Assembly (NCBI GenBank): GCA_009779045.1
Contig: WREZ01000099.1
Span: 1-5,328 of the forward strand
Source: Candidatus Bathycorpusculum sp.
GTDB lineage: Archaea > Thermoproteota > Bathyarchaeia > Bathyarchaeales > Bathycorpusculaceae
Reading direction: 5' to 3'
DNA length: 5,328 nt
A model generated the notes under the pieces. That model did no database searches, was not told where the DNA came from, and was given only the letters and a program-made list of their open reading frames with translations. How positions within the stretch are numbered: position 1 is the stretch's first letter; each line of letters begins with the position of its first letter. Positions 1-5,270 of this stretch are shown here, one piece after another. The translations under genes and the position numbers were made by a program.

Positions 1-1
1 A

Positions 2-667
2 TTAGAATTGTTTTCGATTAAATGATATGACAGCTACCACAAGCAACAGTATAGTTACTATACATGATAAACCAATGGTAAAAACAGTCGCATCTGTCAC
101 CCCAAGTATGGTTGGAATCAACGGAATTACTGATAAATTATTCCCACCGTAAATAATCAGGATTGCACCCACAATAATTGACGGCGAAACAAGACCTATA
201 AGCACACCAGCAGCGCAAGACACCGCAATCATTGATAGACTTATCGCCAAAGATTCTCCAGCACTAGTAAGCACAGTTTGAGAAATTACCCCTGTTGTTA
301 CCCAATCAGAAAATATACCAAAAAATATTGCTATCAGAGAGGCTACTGCAACACACGAATAGACCGCAAAAAATTTTGCTAATATAATCTCAGCCCTCTT
401 TACTGGTCTAATCAAAAATAACTCATATACATGACGACTTTTTTCATTGATTATAGAAACTGAGAGCATAACAGCCGAAAGCGTTCCACCAATACTGGAA
501 ACCAGCAAAGCAGAGAGCAAAATAAAAGGAACCGTTGGATCAGTACTATTGCTTTGTAGAAAACGAAGCACAAGCACCAAAACGGGTAAACCAACCCACA
601 AGAAAGCCATAACTTTAGATTTAAAAAAACCCTTTAATTCGTCTTTATACAGATGAAACAAATTCAT
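2..667 (-). CDS. ABC-2 type transporter permease subunit
   Basis: This is the membrane half of an ABC exporter, and it pairs with the ATPase encoded just upstream. The protein has 221 residues and about six hydrophobic segments, roughly at 19-37, 47-73, 98-121, 139-163, 165-187 and 192-216. Between the second and third lies a charged stretch (NEKSRHVYELFLIRPVKRAEI, about 74-94) that matches the typical ABC-2 pattern of EK, a short helix, then a P-V-x-R loop, thought to contact the ATPase. The start is ATG with a strong GGAGGT ribosome-binding site 8 bases upstream. The ATG overlaps the TGA of the ATPase gene (ATGA, 664-667). The stop TAA is at 2-4, so the gene is complete though it reaches the window edge. 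It is somewhat short for the family. The substrate cannot be told from sequence; multidrug, lipid or peptide export are all possible. Confidence 0.92.
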   Translation of the reverse strand: MNLFHLYKDELKGFFKSKVMAFLWVGLPVLVLVLRFLQSNSTDPTVPFILLSALLVSSIGGTLSAVMLSVSIINEKSRHVYELFLIRPVKRAEIILAKFFAVYSCVAVASLIAIFFGIFSDWVTTGVISQTVLTSAGESLAISLSMIAVSCAAGVLIGLVSPSIIVGAILIIYGGNNLSVIPLIPTILGVTDATVFTIGLSCIVTILLLVVAVISFNRKQF

Positions 668-1629
668 TGTGCTTGACCTCCGTCTTGTATGTAAGTTAAA
701 TAAATTTCATCAATAGATGGCGACAACAAGGATATGCCTCTAAGACGCATACCTAAGTTTATTATGACTTTAATAACACTGTTTATAGCATCATCAGGAT
801 CAACTTCGGACTGAAAGGTAAGAGTGAGTTTAGTTTTATCTATTTGTTCAATTGTTTTTATACCGCTTATTTTTCCTAATTCTTGCCATTGATCACTTGG
901 GGTTGACAGCAGAACTTCAATGGTTTTAGGTGTTAAAAGGCCTTGTTTTAATTGGTTAAGAGAACCGTATTGTAAAAGTTTTCCATGGTTTAGAATTCCA
1001 ATTACGTCTGCTACATCTTGAACATCACTTAAAATGTGTGATGAAAAAAGAATTGTCGTGCCTTCACTGGAAAGTTTTTTAACAATTTCTTTGAACTTTT
1101 GGCGACTTAGTGGATCTAAACCGTTTAGAGGTTCATCTAATATCAAAAGTTTTGGATTGTGAAGCAGTGCTTGAGCCAGTCCTACTTTTTGAGTTGTTCC
1201 ACCGGATAATTTTGAAATTTTTTTATCACGAACTTCAACCAGATCTAATAAGTCAAGAACCTCTGAAATTCGTTTTTTAATCTCTTGATCGTTGAGGTTT
1301 GAGAGTTTGCCAAATATTTTCAATGAATCTTTGACTGTTCGCCATTCTTGAAATGCTACATTCTGTGGAAGATAACCAAGTAATTTGTGAATTTCATTTC
1401 TTTGAGTGGGCATTTTGTAGTTACCGATTTTGACTTCTCCATGAAAATCACTAAGCAGACCTACAAGAATTTTCATTGTAGTTGTCTTTCCTGCACCGTT
1501 TGGTCCAATGTAACCAAACACTTCGCCTTCTTTTATATCAAGCGAGACATTATGTAGAGCATACAAATTGTTGTATTTTTTATTCACGTTCTGCATGCTC
1601 ACAAATACAGTATCCCTCTTCATTTGCAC
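664..1629 (-). CDS. ABC transporter ATP-binding protein (DrrA/CcmA-like exporter ATPase)
   Basis: This cytoplasmic ATPase would power the ABC-2 permease encoded next to it. All core motifs are intact in the 321-residue protein: Walker A GPNGAGKTT (42-50), Q-loop Q89 in YLPQN, signature LSGGTTQKV (141-149), Walker B LLILDEP (161-167), D-loop GLD (170-172) and switch histidine H198 in SSH. Residues from about 230 onward form the C-terminal extension typical of the DrrA/CcmA class rather than of nitrate or amino-acid importer ATPases. The longest reading starts at a GTG (1627-1629). An in-frame ATG two codons later (1621-1623) sits 10 bases after AAGAG and may be the true start, giving 319 residues. 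The stop overlaps the permease start, so the two genes form one operon. The family is certain; the transported substrate is unknown. Confidence 0.95.
   Translation of the reverse strand: MQMKRDTVFVSMQNVNKKYNNLYALHNVSLDIKEGEVFGYIGPNGAGKTTTMKILVGLLSDFHGEVKIGNYKMPTQRNEIHKLLGYLPQNVAFQEWRTVKDSLKIFGKLSNLNDQEIKKRISEVLDLLDLVEVRDKKISKLSGGTTQKVGLAQALLHNPKLLILDEPLNGLDPLSRQKFKEIVKKLSSEGTTILFSSHILSDVQDVADVIGILNHGKLLQYGSLNQLKQGLLTPKTIEVLLSTPSDQWQELGKISGIKTIEQIDKTKLTLTFQSEVDPDDAINSVIKVIINLGMRLRGISLLSPSIDEIYLTYIQDGGQAQ
676..681 (-). promoter_or_regulatory. Ribosome-binding site of the permease gene
   Basis: The minus strand reads GGAGGT, 8 bases before the permease ATG and inside the last codons of the ATPase gene. 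It is the strongest Shine-Dalgarno site in the window. With the ATGA overlap it fixes the permease start and suggests translational coupling. Confidence 0.8.
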
Positions 1630-1660
1630 TCAACTCTTATGATTTTTAAATATTGTACAA

Positions 1661-1668
1661 AAATTTAA
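1661..1668 (-). promoter_or_regulatory. Candidate TATA-like element for the ABC operon
   Basis: The minus strand reads TTAAATTT, preceded by an A-rich stretch (GAGAAAAC) that could serve as a BRE. Transcription would then begin near 1636-1640, giving a very short leader before the GTG/ATG start. A second candidate, TATTTATAG on the minus strand at 1742-1750, would give a leader of about 95 bases. AT-rich DNA gives such matches by chance, so the choice is open. Confidence 0.3.
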
Positions 1669-1699
1669 GTTTTCTCTTATTCAAGTTAAGAACTTCTTT

Positions 1700-1725
1700 G
1701 TTTGAAAAAATGAGTAAAATAGTTA
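1700..1725 (-). terminator. Possible T-rich terminator downstream of the MFS gene
   Basis: On the minus strand, about 60-85 bases past the MFS stop, the sequence holds ATTTTACTCATTTTTTC with a run of six T (plus-strand 1705-1710). Archaeal transcription often ends at T-runs without a hairpin, and none is evident here. The call rests on composition and position only. Confidence 0.25.
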
Positions 1726-1785
1726 AACAATTAAATCATCGCTATAAATAATACAGCAATGAGTGTGAAAATGTTTTGCAGTGTT

Positions 1786-3018
1786 TCAATGAAGCGGTGT
1801 TCTATGCTGTTTGCCTATACCTGAAAGTGTAAAGATTATTGCGGATGCTATTAGCAGTATTGTTAATGAGGTGAATAGTCCTGTGTAGGCGAGTACTGTT
1901 GAGAGTATTATGCCGCTTATTATGGGACCAAGTGTTTGTCCTATATCCATTGTTGTGCTGAGAAAGCCCATGGATGTGCCAATTAGGTTAGTTGGTGTTA
2001 GCTCACACATTAGGGGGGTTGTTGATGATATGACCAGAGCAAAGCCTATGCCGTACCCTATGGAGAGGGCAAGGAGTATGGGGAATTGTGTGGTGAAGGG
2101 GATTAGGAAGAGGAGTATTGCGCTTATGGTGCAGCCTAAGATTATAGGTAAGCGTCTGCCGTATTTATCGGATAATCGTCCAAGTATGGGTCTTAGGGTG
2201 ATTAGGGATATGATTTGTGTGCCTATAATTATGGATACTGCTATGGCGTTTATGTTTGCTATTTCTATCATGTATTGGACTAGGTAAAACTCTACAACAC
2301 CATAAACATAGTATTGGCATGCTTGGATAAAACTAACGATTACTGCGCTTTTATTGTATGCAATTTTTAGCCATCCTTGGAGTATTTTTCTTGTTGCTAT
2401 TTTAGCTTTTACTGGTTGAGTGTTGATATTGTTGTTTGTTTTGTTTTCTGCGAGTAAGAGTGTGGCTATTATAAATGTGGTGATACCTGCTGTTGCGACG
2501 GCTATATACAGGGTGTGAAAACTGTAGCTGGTGATAAATAGTATGGAGCCGCCTAGAAATGGTGCTATTCCTCGGCCTATGTATGTTGCTGAGTTAAAGG
2601 CTGATATGCGTTCGCCTTTTTTGTCTGGGAAGCGTTCGACTATTGTGGCTTCTGCGACGGGGATAAACATAGCTGTTGCAAAGCCGTGGTAGAATCGTAC
2701 AAGGGCTAATTGCCACCATTGTGTTACGCCAAGGTATAGGAAGGGTGCAGAGGCAAATATGAATGTTGCAAATAGAAGTATTTTTTTTCTGCCAAAGACA
2801 TCTGAGAGTGAGGCTGCAGGTAGGCTGATTAGTATGCCTGGGATAGTGGAGGCGGCTGCTATTATGCCAAGGAGATCGGTTGGTGTTCCTAAGCTTACGG
2901 CGAAGGGATTAAGAACGGGGTTTTTGGACATTGTAGAGCTAAGAATGGCCATTGTGCCCATTATGCAAAGCACAATAAAGTATACTCGACCATTCAGATG
3001 TATCCTCTTCAAAGTCAC
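1786..3018 (-). CDS. MFS transporter, probable drug or metabolite exporter
   Basis: This is a proton- or ion-coupled membrane carrier of the major facilitator superfamily: 410 residues, about 12 hydrophobic helices, and a hydrophilic N/K-rich loop in the middle (about 191-223) dividing two six-helix halves. The hallmark motif A appears in both halves: SLSDVFGRKKIL (70-81, between helices 2 and 3) and GRLSDKYGRRL (280-290, between helices 8 and 9). The overall look is that of the DHA1-like (12-helix) exporters, but the substrate is not predictable. The start is GTG. An in-frame TAA lies two codons upstream, an overlapping ATG in another frame runs straight into TGA, and AAGGG lies 7 bases before the GTG, so this start is well supported. 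The gene diverges from the sirtuin cassette. Its third codon positions favour C and A, opposite to the sirtuin gene although both share the same plus-strand G/T bias. Confidence 0.95.
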   Translation of the reverse strand: MTLKRIHLNGRVYFIVLCIMGTMAILSSTMSKNPVLNPFAVSLGTPTDLLGIIAAASTIPGILISLPAASLSDVFGRKKILLFATFIFASAPFLYLGVTQWWQLALVRFYHGFATAMFIPVAEATIVERFPDKKGERISAFNSATYIGRGIAPFLGGSILFITSYSFHTLYIAVATAGITTFIIATLLLAENKTNNNINTQPVKAKIATRKILQGWLKIAYNKSAVIVSFIQACQYYVYGVVEFYLVQYMIEIANINAIAVSIIIGTQIISLITLRPILGRLSDKYGRRLPIILGCTISAILLFLIPFTTQFPILLALSIGYGIGFALVISSTTPLMCELTPTNLIGTSMGFLSTTMDIGQTLGPIISGIILSTVLAYTGLFTSLTILLIASAIIFTLSGIGKQHRTPLH

Positions 3019-3025
3019 ATTTTAG

Positions 3026-3030
3026 CCCTT
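3026..3030 (-). promoter_or_regulatory. Ribosome-binding site deciding the GTG start of the MFS gene
   Basis: The minus strand reads AAGGG, 7 bases before the GTG at 3018-3016. With the in-frame stop just upstream and no early ATG in frame, it supports the non-ATG start. Confidence 0.55.
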
Positions 3031-3041
3031 GCCATTGATAA

Positions 3042-3056
3042 GTAAATGTTATTTAC
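3042..3056. promoter_or_regulatory. Operator-like palindrome in the MFS promoter
   Basis: GTAAATGTTATTTAC is a perfect 6-bp inverted repeat with a 3-base centre. It lies about 25 bases downstream of the TATA box at 3073-3081 on the minus strand, that is, at the expected transcription start of the MFS gene and 24 bases before its GTG. This is a classic place for a repressor to block initiation. The regulator is not in the window. A chance palindrome in AT-rich DNA is possible. Confidence 0.45.
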
Positions 3057-3072
3057 CAACTGCTGTTTTTTG

Positions 3073-3081
3073 TTATATAAG
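3073..3081 (-). promoter_or_regulatory. TATA box for the MFS gene
   Basis: The minus strand reads CTTATATAA, a close match to archaeal TATA boxes. Transcription would start near 3050, leaving a leader of about 30 bases that includes the AAGGG site. The core TTATATAA is itself palindromic, so it could also serve the plus strand, but that would give the sirtuin gene a leader of about 100 bases. Confidence 0.5.
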
Positions 3082-3084
3082 TAA

Positions 3085-3115
3085 AACTCTTTGAAAGTGT
3101 AGTCTGAAAAGAGTT
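3085..3115. repeat. 8-bp inverted repeat in the divergent promoter region
   Basis: AACTCTTT (3085-3092) and AAAGAGTT (3108-3115) are perfect inverted copies separated by 15 bases. They lie just upstream of the MFS TATA box. They could be two half-sites for an activator or repressor, or a stem in a long sirtuin leader if transcription on the plus strand begins before them. Confidence 0.5.
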
Positions 3116-3176
3116 GTTAGTCAATAAACAAAGTTTTGTTGTGTAAAATTTATGAAAGGGAGTAGTATTATTTAGG

Positions 3177-3182
3177 TATAAT
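3177..3182 (+). promoter_or_regulatory. Candidate promoter element for the sirtuin cassette
   Basis: TATAAT matches a bacterial -10 box 17 bases before the TTG start, but no good -35 box lies at the normal spacing (the best is ATGAAA, 19 bases away). Read as archaeal, AAAATTTATG near 3145-3154 would place the start of transcription around 3175-3180. Either could be real; the plus-strand promoter is unresolved. Confidence 0.25.
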
Positions 3183-3199
3183 GAAGTGGGTGTTTAGTT

Positions 3200-3949
3200 T
3201 TGAGTGTGAGTATGTTTGTGGATATAATTAGTGATAGTAAGGATGTTGTGTTTTTTGGTGGTGCGGGTGTGTCTACTGAAAGTAATATTCCTGATTTTCG
3301 TTCGGAGAAGGGTTTGTTTAGTGTTCGTGAGGTGTATGGTTATTTGCCTGAGGAGTTGTTGAGTTATACTTTTTTTATGGAGGAGCCTGATTTGTTTTTT
3401 AGGTATTATAAGGAGAATTTGGTGTTTTTGGATGCGCGGCCAAATGTTGCTCATGTTGCTCTTGCAAAGTTGGAGAAATCGGGGTTTTTGTCGGCGGTGG
3501 TGACGCAGAATGTTGATGGTCTTCATCAGTTAGCAGGTAGTGTAAATGTGTTAGAGTTGCATGGTTCGAATCATCGGCAGTATTGTGTGAGTTGTGGGAT
3601 GAAGTATAGTTTGGATTATATTTTTAGTTCTAAGAATTGTGAGGGGTTTGTGCCTAAGTGTAGGGTGTGTGGGGGTGTTGTACGACCTGATGTGGTGTTG
3701 TATGAGGAGTCATTAGATGATAGTGTTGTGCAGTTGGCTATTTCGGTTATTGCAGGTGCGGATTGTCTTATTGTTGGGGGAACATCTCTTGTGGTTTATC
3801 CTGCAGCGGGTTTTTTGAAGTATTTTAAGGGTGAGAAATTGGTGGTGATTAATAAAAGTGAAACCGTATATGATAATCAGGCAACTGTTGTTTTCCATGA
3901 AAGCATAGGTAAGGTGTTGTCGGGTGTAATGGAGCAGTTGGGTTTATGA
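3200..3949 (+). CDS. NAD-dependent protein deacylase, SIR2 (sirtuin) family
   Basis: Sirtuins remove acetyl or other acyl groups from lysines while consuming NAD+, releasing nicotinamide and O-acyl-ADP-ribose. The 249-residue protein has every core element: GAGVSTESNIPDFRS (21-35) for NAD binding, TQNVDGLH (102-109) with N104 and D106, catalytic H121 in LHGS, a zinc site C129/C132 and C154/C157, VRPDVVLYEE (161-170) and GGTSLVVYPAA (193-203). The detailed motifs resemble the FFGGAGVSTES-type enzymes of Clostridia more than typical archaeal or SIRT5-like enzymes; the Y-x-x-R desuccinylase signature is not evident. The longest reading begins at TTG (3200); GTG (3206) and ATG (3212) follow in frame, and a stop at 3182 limits the frame. 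The TTG best fits the family N-terminal length and has GGGTG 7 bases upstream, but the ATG is possible. Leucine is mostly TTG. It is the first gene of the cassette. Confidence 0.95.
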   Translation: MSVSMFVDIISDSKDVVFFGGAGVSTESNIPDFRSEKGLFSVREVYGYLPEELLSYTFFMEEPDLFFRYYKENLVFLDARPNVAHVALAKLEKSGFLSAVVTQNVDGLHQLAGSVNVLELHGSNHRQYCVSCGMKYSLDYIFSSKNCEGFVPKCRVCGGVVRPDVVLYEESLDDSVVQLAISVIAGADCLIVGGTSLVVYPAAGFLKYFKGEKLVVINKSETVYDNQATVVFHESIGKVLSGVMEQLGL

Positions 3950-3971
3950 GAAAGAAGGGCGGTAAAATATT

Positions 3972-4388
3972 ATGCGTAGTCTTCAACAAACAATTGGAAA
4001 TTTAATTGATAAACAAACAGTTTTTTTCATAGGATCCATGGATGAAAACGGGTTTCCTAATATAAAGGCAATGTTATCACCGCGTAAACGGGAGGGTATC
4101 AAAGAATTCTGGTTTACCACTAACACATCTTCACGTCGTGTGGCACAATATCGTATCGACTCTAAGTCGTGTATATATTTTTGTGATAAACGGTTCTTTT
4201 GTGGCGTTCAATTAACAGGCACTATGGAAGTGTTAGAGGATGTTAAAACAAAAGAAATGATATGGCGTGAGGGCGATACAATGTATTATCAGGGTGGGGT
4301 AACTGACCCAGATTATTGCGTGTTAAAATTCACAGCACAAAAAGGCCGTTACTATACAAATTTTAGCTCAGAGGACTTTAACATATGA
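3972..4388 (+). CDS. Pyridoxamine 5'-phosphate oxidase-like flavin-binding protein
   Basis: This small protein (138 residues) has the FMN-binding split-barrel fold of the PNPOx/general-stress-protein-26 group, whose members bind FMN, F420 or haem. True pyridoxamine-phosphate oxidase activity cannot be assumed. Supporting segments are SMDENGFPNIKAM (22-34), FWFTTNTSSRRVAQYR (46-61), VQLTGTMEV (79-87) and GGVTDPDYCVLKF (108-120), the last being a familiar C-terminal signature of this subgroup. Three cysteines are close together (C67, C71, C77), with a fourth at C116; this is more than I would expect. The ATG start follows the sirtuin stop by 22 bases, with GGGCGG-like purines about 8-9 bases upstream. 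Its stop overlaps the next start as ATGA. Codon use returns to an unskewed pattern, unlike the sirtuin gene before it. It probably acts as a cytoplasmic dimer. Confidence 0.9.
   Translation: MRSLQQTIGNLIDKQTVFFIGSMDENGFPNIKAMLSPRKREGIKEFWFTTNTSSRRVAQYRIDSKSCIYFCDKRFFCGVQLTGTMEVLEDVKTKEMIWREGDTMYYQGGVTDPDYCVLKFTAQKGRYYTNFSSEDFNI
4371..4375 (+). promoter_or_regulatory. Ribosome-binding site of the YjbQ gene
   Basis: GAGGA lies 9 bases before the ATG at 4385, inside the end of the upstream gene. With the ATGA overlap it supports translational coupling of the two genes. Confidence 0.6.
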
Positions 4389-4795
4389 TATACGAATACA
4401 CACTATCTACGTTAGAAGAAAAATTTTACGATATTACTGCGCAAGTTCGTGAAGCAGTTATTAAAAGCGGTGTAATTGACGGTTTATGTGTAATTTTTTG
4501 TCCGCATACTACGGCAGGGATTACTATAAACGAAAACGCTGACTCAAATGTAGTTAAAGATCTGTTACTTGGACTTAACAAAACCTTTCCGTATCGAACG
4601 GAGTTCTGCCACGCAGAGGGAAACAGTGCGGCGCACTTAAAAGCGTCAACTATAGGGACAAGTGTAACAGTTATATTATCAGAGAGCAAACTTGTGTTAG
4701 GCACTTGGCAGGGCATTTACTTCTGCGAGTTTGATCCTCCAAGAAACAGAAAATTATATGTAAAAATTATAGGCTCTAAAAAAATTGAAACATAA
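4385..4795 (+). CDS. yjbQ: Secondary thiamine-phosphate synthase family enzyme (YjbQ, UPF0047)
   Basis: The family is a small trimeric metal-binding enzyme. Bacterial members have been reported to have weak thiamine-phosphate synthase activity, joining HMP-pyrophosphate and thiazole phosphate; the true physiological role is unsettled. The 136-residue length is normal. Conserved blocks are all present: CPHTTAGITINENAD (39-53), HAEGNSAAHLKAS (76-88) and LGTWQGIYFCEFDPPR (105-120). The likely metal or active-site histidines H41, H76 and H84 are intact. Position 118 is proline where the family normally has glycine (FDGPR). The start ATG overlaps the stop of the preceding gene, and GAGGA precedes it by 9 bases. 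It closes the sirtuin cassette, which suggests a role in cofactor upkeep, but that is inference from context. Confidence 0.95.
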   Translation: MIYEYTLSTLEEKFYDITAQVREAVIKSGVIDGLCVIFCPHTTAGITINENADSNVVKDLLLGLNKTFPYRTEFCHAEGNSAAHLKASTIGTSVTVILSESKLVLGTWQGIYFCEFDPPRNRKLYVKIIGSKKIET

Positions 4796-4829
4796 ATCAG
4801 TTTCACTTTAACTATCACCTGCCTCTCTC

Positions 4830-4858
4830 CACTGCATAGCAGTGTTGGTTGAACACTG
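4830..4858. repeat. Two perfect hairpins sharing one arm
   Basis: CACTGC (4830-4835), loop ATA, GCAGTG (4839-4844) forms one stem. CAGTGTT (4840-4846), loop GGTTG, AACACTG (4852-4858) forms another. The arm at 4840-4844 is used in both, so they exclude each other. As RNA this could be the 3' end of the sirtuin cassette: a T-run follows at 4872-4876, although 13 bases past the stem. As DNA the second palindrome lies just before a TATA-like TTTATAT (4861-4867) and could be an operator for the nuclease gene. Confidence 0.6.
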
Positions 4859-4860
4859 TG

Positions 4861-4867
4861 TTTATAT
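4861..4867 (+). promoter_or_regulatory. Candidate TATA box for the nuclease gene
   Basis: TTTATAT fits the archaeal TATA consensus and would start transcription near 4889, giving a leader of 16-28 bases to the two GTG candidates. A second element, AATATAT (4896-4902), would start transcription near 4924 and would favour the ATG at 4935. The two point to different translation starts. Confidence 0.35.
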
Positions 4868-4904
4868 GCGGTTTTTCAAAGGTTAGTAATCTTACAATAT
4901 ATCT

Positions 4905-5270
4905 GTGGTAGTTAATGTGAGTTACAAAAATCGTATGTGTCCAAAAGTTAGTAAAGGTGAGATTAGTGTCTTCTCTGCCTTAAGTATTGCAGGATTAACT
5001 TCAGGTATGGTAACTCAGCAACCTATTATTCTAAAGGCTACAATACCTGACTTCTGTTGGTTTGATCTTAAAAAAGCGGTTTATCTTGACGGAGTACAAG
5101 TTCATAGAAAAGATAAGCAGCAACAAAAAGATAATGAAATTGTAGATTTGCTTGAACAAAAAGGATGGGATGTACTACGCATTCCATATGAACCTCCGTT
5201 AACAGCTCCAGAAGTGGAAGAAATTATAACAACTATAAGACATTTCATAGGTTTAGATGAAGAAGAATAG
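4905..5270 (+). CDS. Small stand-alone Vsr/DUF559-like endonuclease-fold protein
   Basis: The 121-residue protein resembles the restriction-endonuclease-like (PD-(D/E)XK) fold shared by Vsr mismatch endonucleases and DUF559 proteins. Visible elements in order are SKGEISVFSALSIAGL (16-31, first helix, with E19), IPDFCWF (47-53, with D49, the likely metal-binding acid), AVYLDGVQVH (58-67, with D62 and H67), a charged helix, and GWDVLRIPY (87-95). The tail 101-121 is an acidic helix. In DUF559 the third block usually reads VELDG; here the glutamate position is Y60, closer to the FVDG..H pattern of Vsr. No other domain is fused to it and no methylase or helicase is nearby, so a restriction role is not shown. 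The frame opens after a stop at 4887. GTG 4905, GTG 4917 and ATG 4935 are all possible starts, and none has a strong ribosome site; the ATG still keeps the whole domain. Confidence 0.72.
   Translation: MVVNVSYKNRMCPKVSKGEISVFSALSIAGLTSGMVTQQPIILKATIPDFCWFDLKKAVYLDGVQVHRKDKQQQKDNEIVDLLEQKGWDVLRIPYEPPLTAPEVEEIITTIRHFIGLDEEE

Noticed and set aside
447..656. Plus-strand open frame of 69 codons opposite the permease gene
   Set aside because: It lies wholly inside a well-supported gene on the other strand and shows no domain or low-complexity-free homology I recognise.
1910..2287. Plus-strand open frame of 125 codons opposite the MFS gene
   Set aside because: It is an antisense shadow: the odd composition of this block (few C, much G/T on the plus strand) keeps stop codons rare. 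The Met- and Pro-rich product looks non-natural.
2759..3025. Plus-strand open frame of 88 codons opposite the start of the MFS gene
   Set aside because: It overlaps conserved MFS helices on the minus strand and has no recognisable domain.
3194..3526. Minus-strand open frame of 110 codons opposite the sirtuin gene
   Set aside because: The His/Thr/Lys-rich product (ending HTHTQN) is a by-product of the G/T-rich coding strand of the sirtuin, whose motifs are unmistakable.
3713..3898. Minus-strand open frame of 61 codons inside the sirtuin gene
   Set aside because: Antisense shadow with an Asn/Ile/Arg-rich product and no start signals.
4426..4716. Minus-strand open frame of 96 codons opposite yjbQ
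   Set aside because: It covers the conserved YjbQ core on the plus strand and has no recognisable domain.
4814..4825. ATCACCT-like string resembling the 3' tail of 16S rRNA
   Set aside because: Only seven bases agree before a mismatch and no rRNA sequence precedes it, so it is most likely chance.
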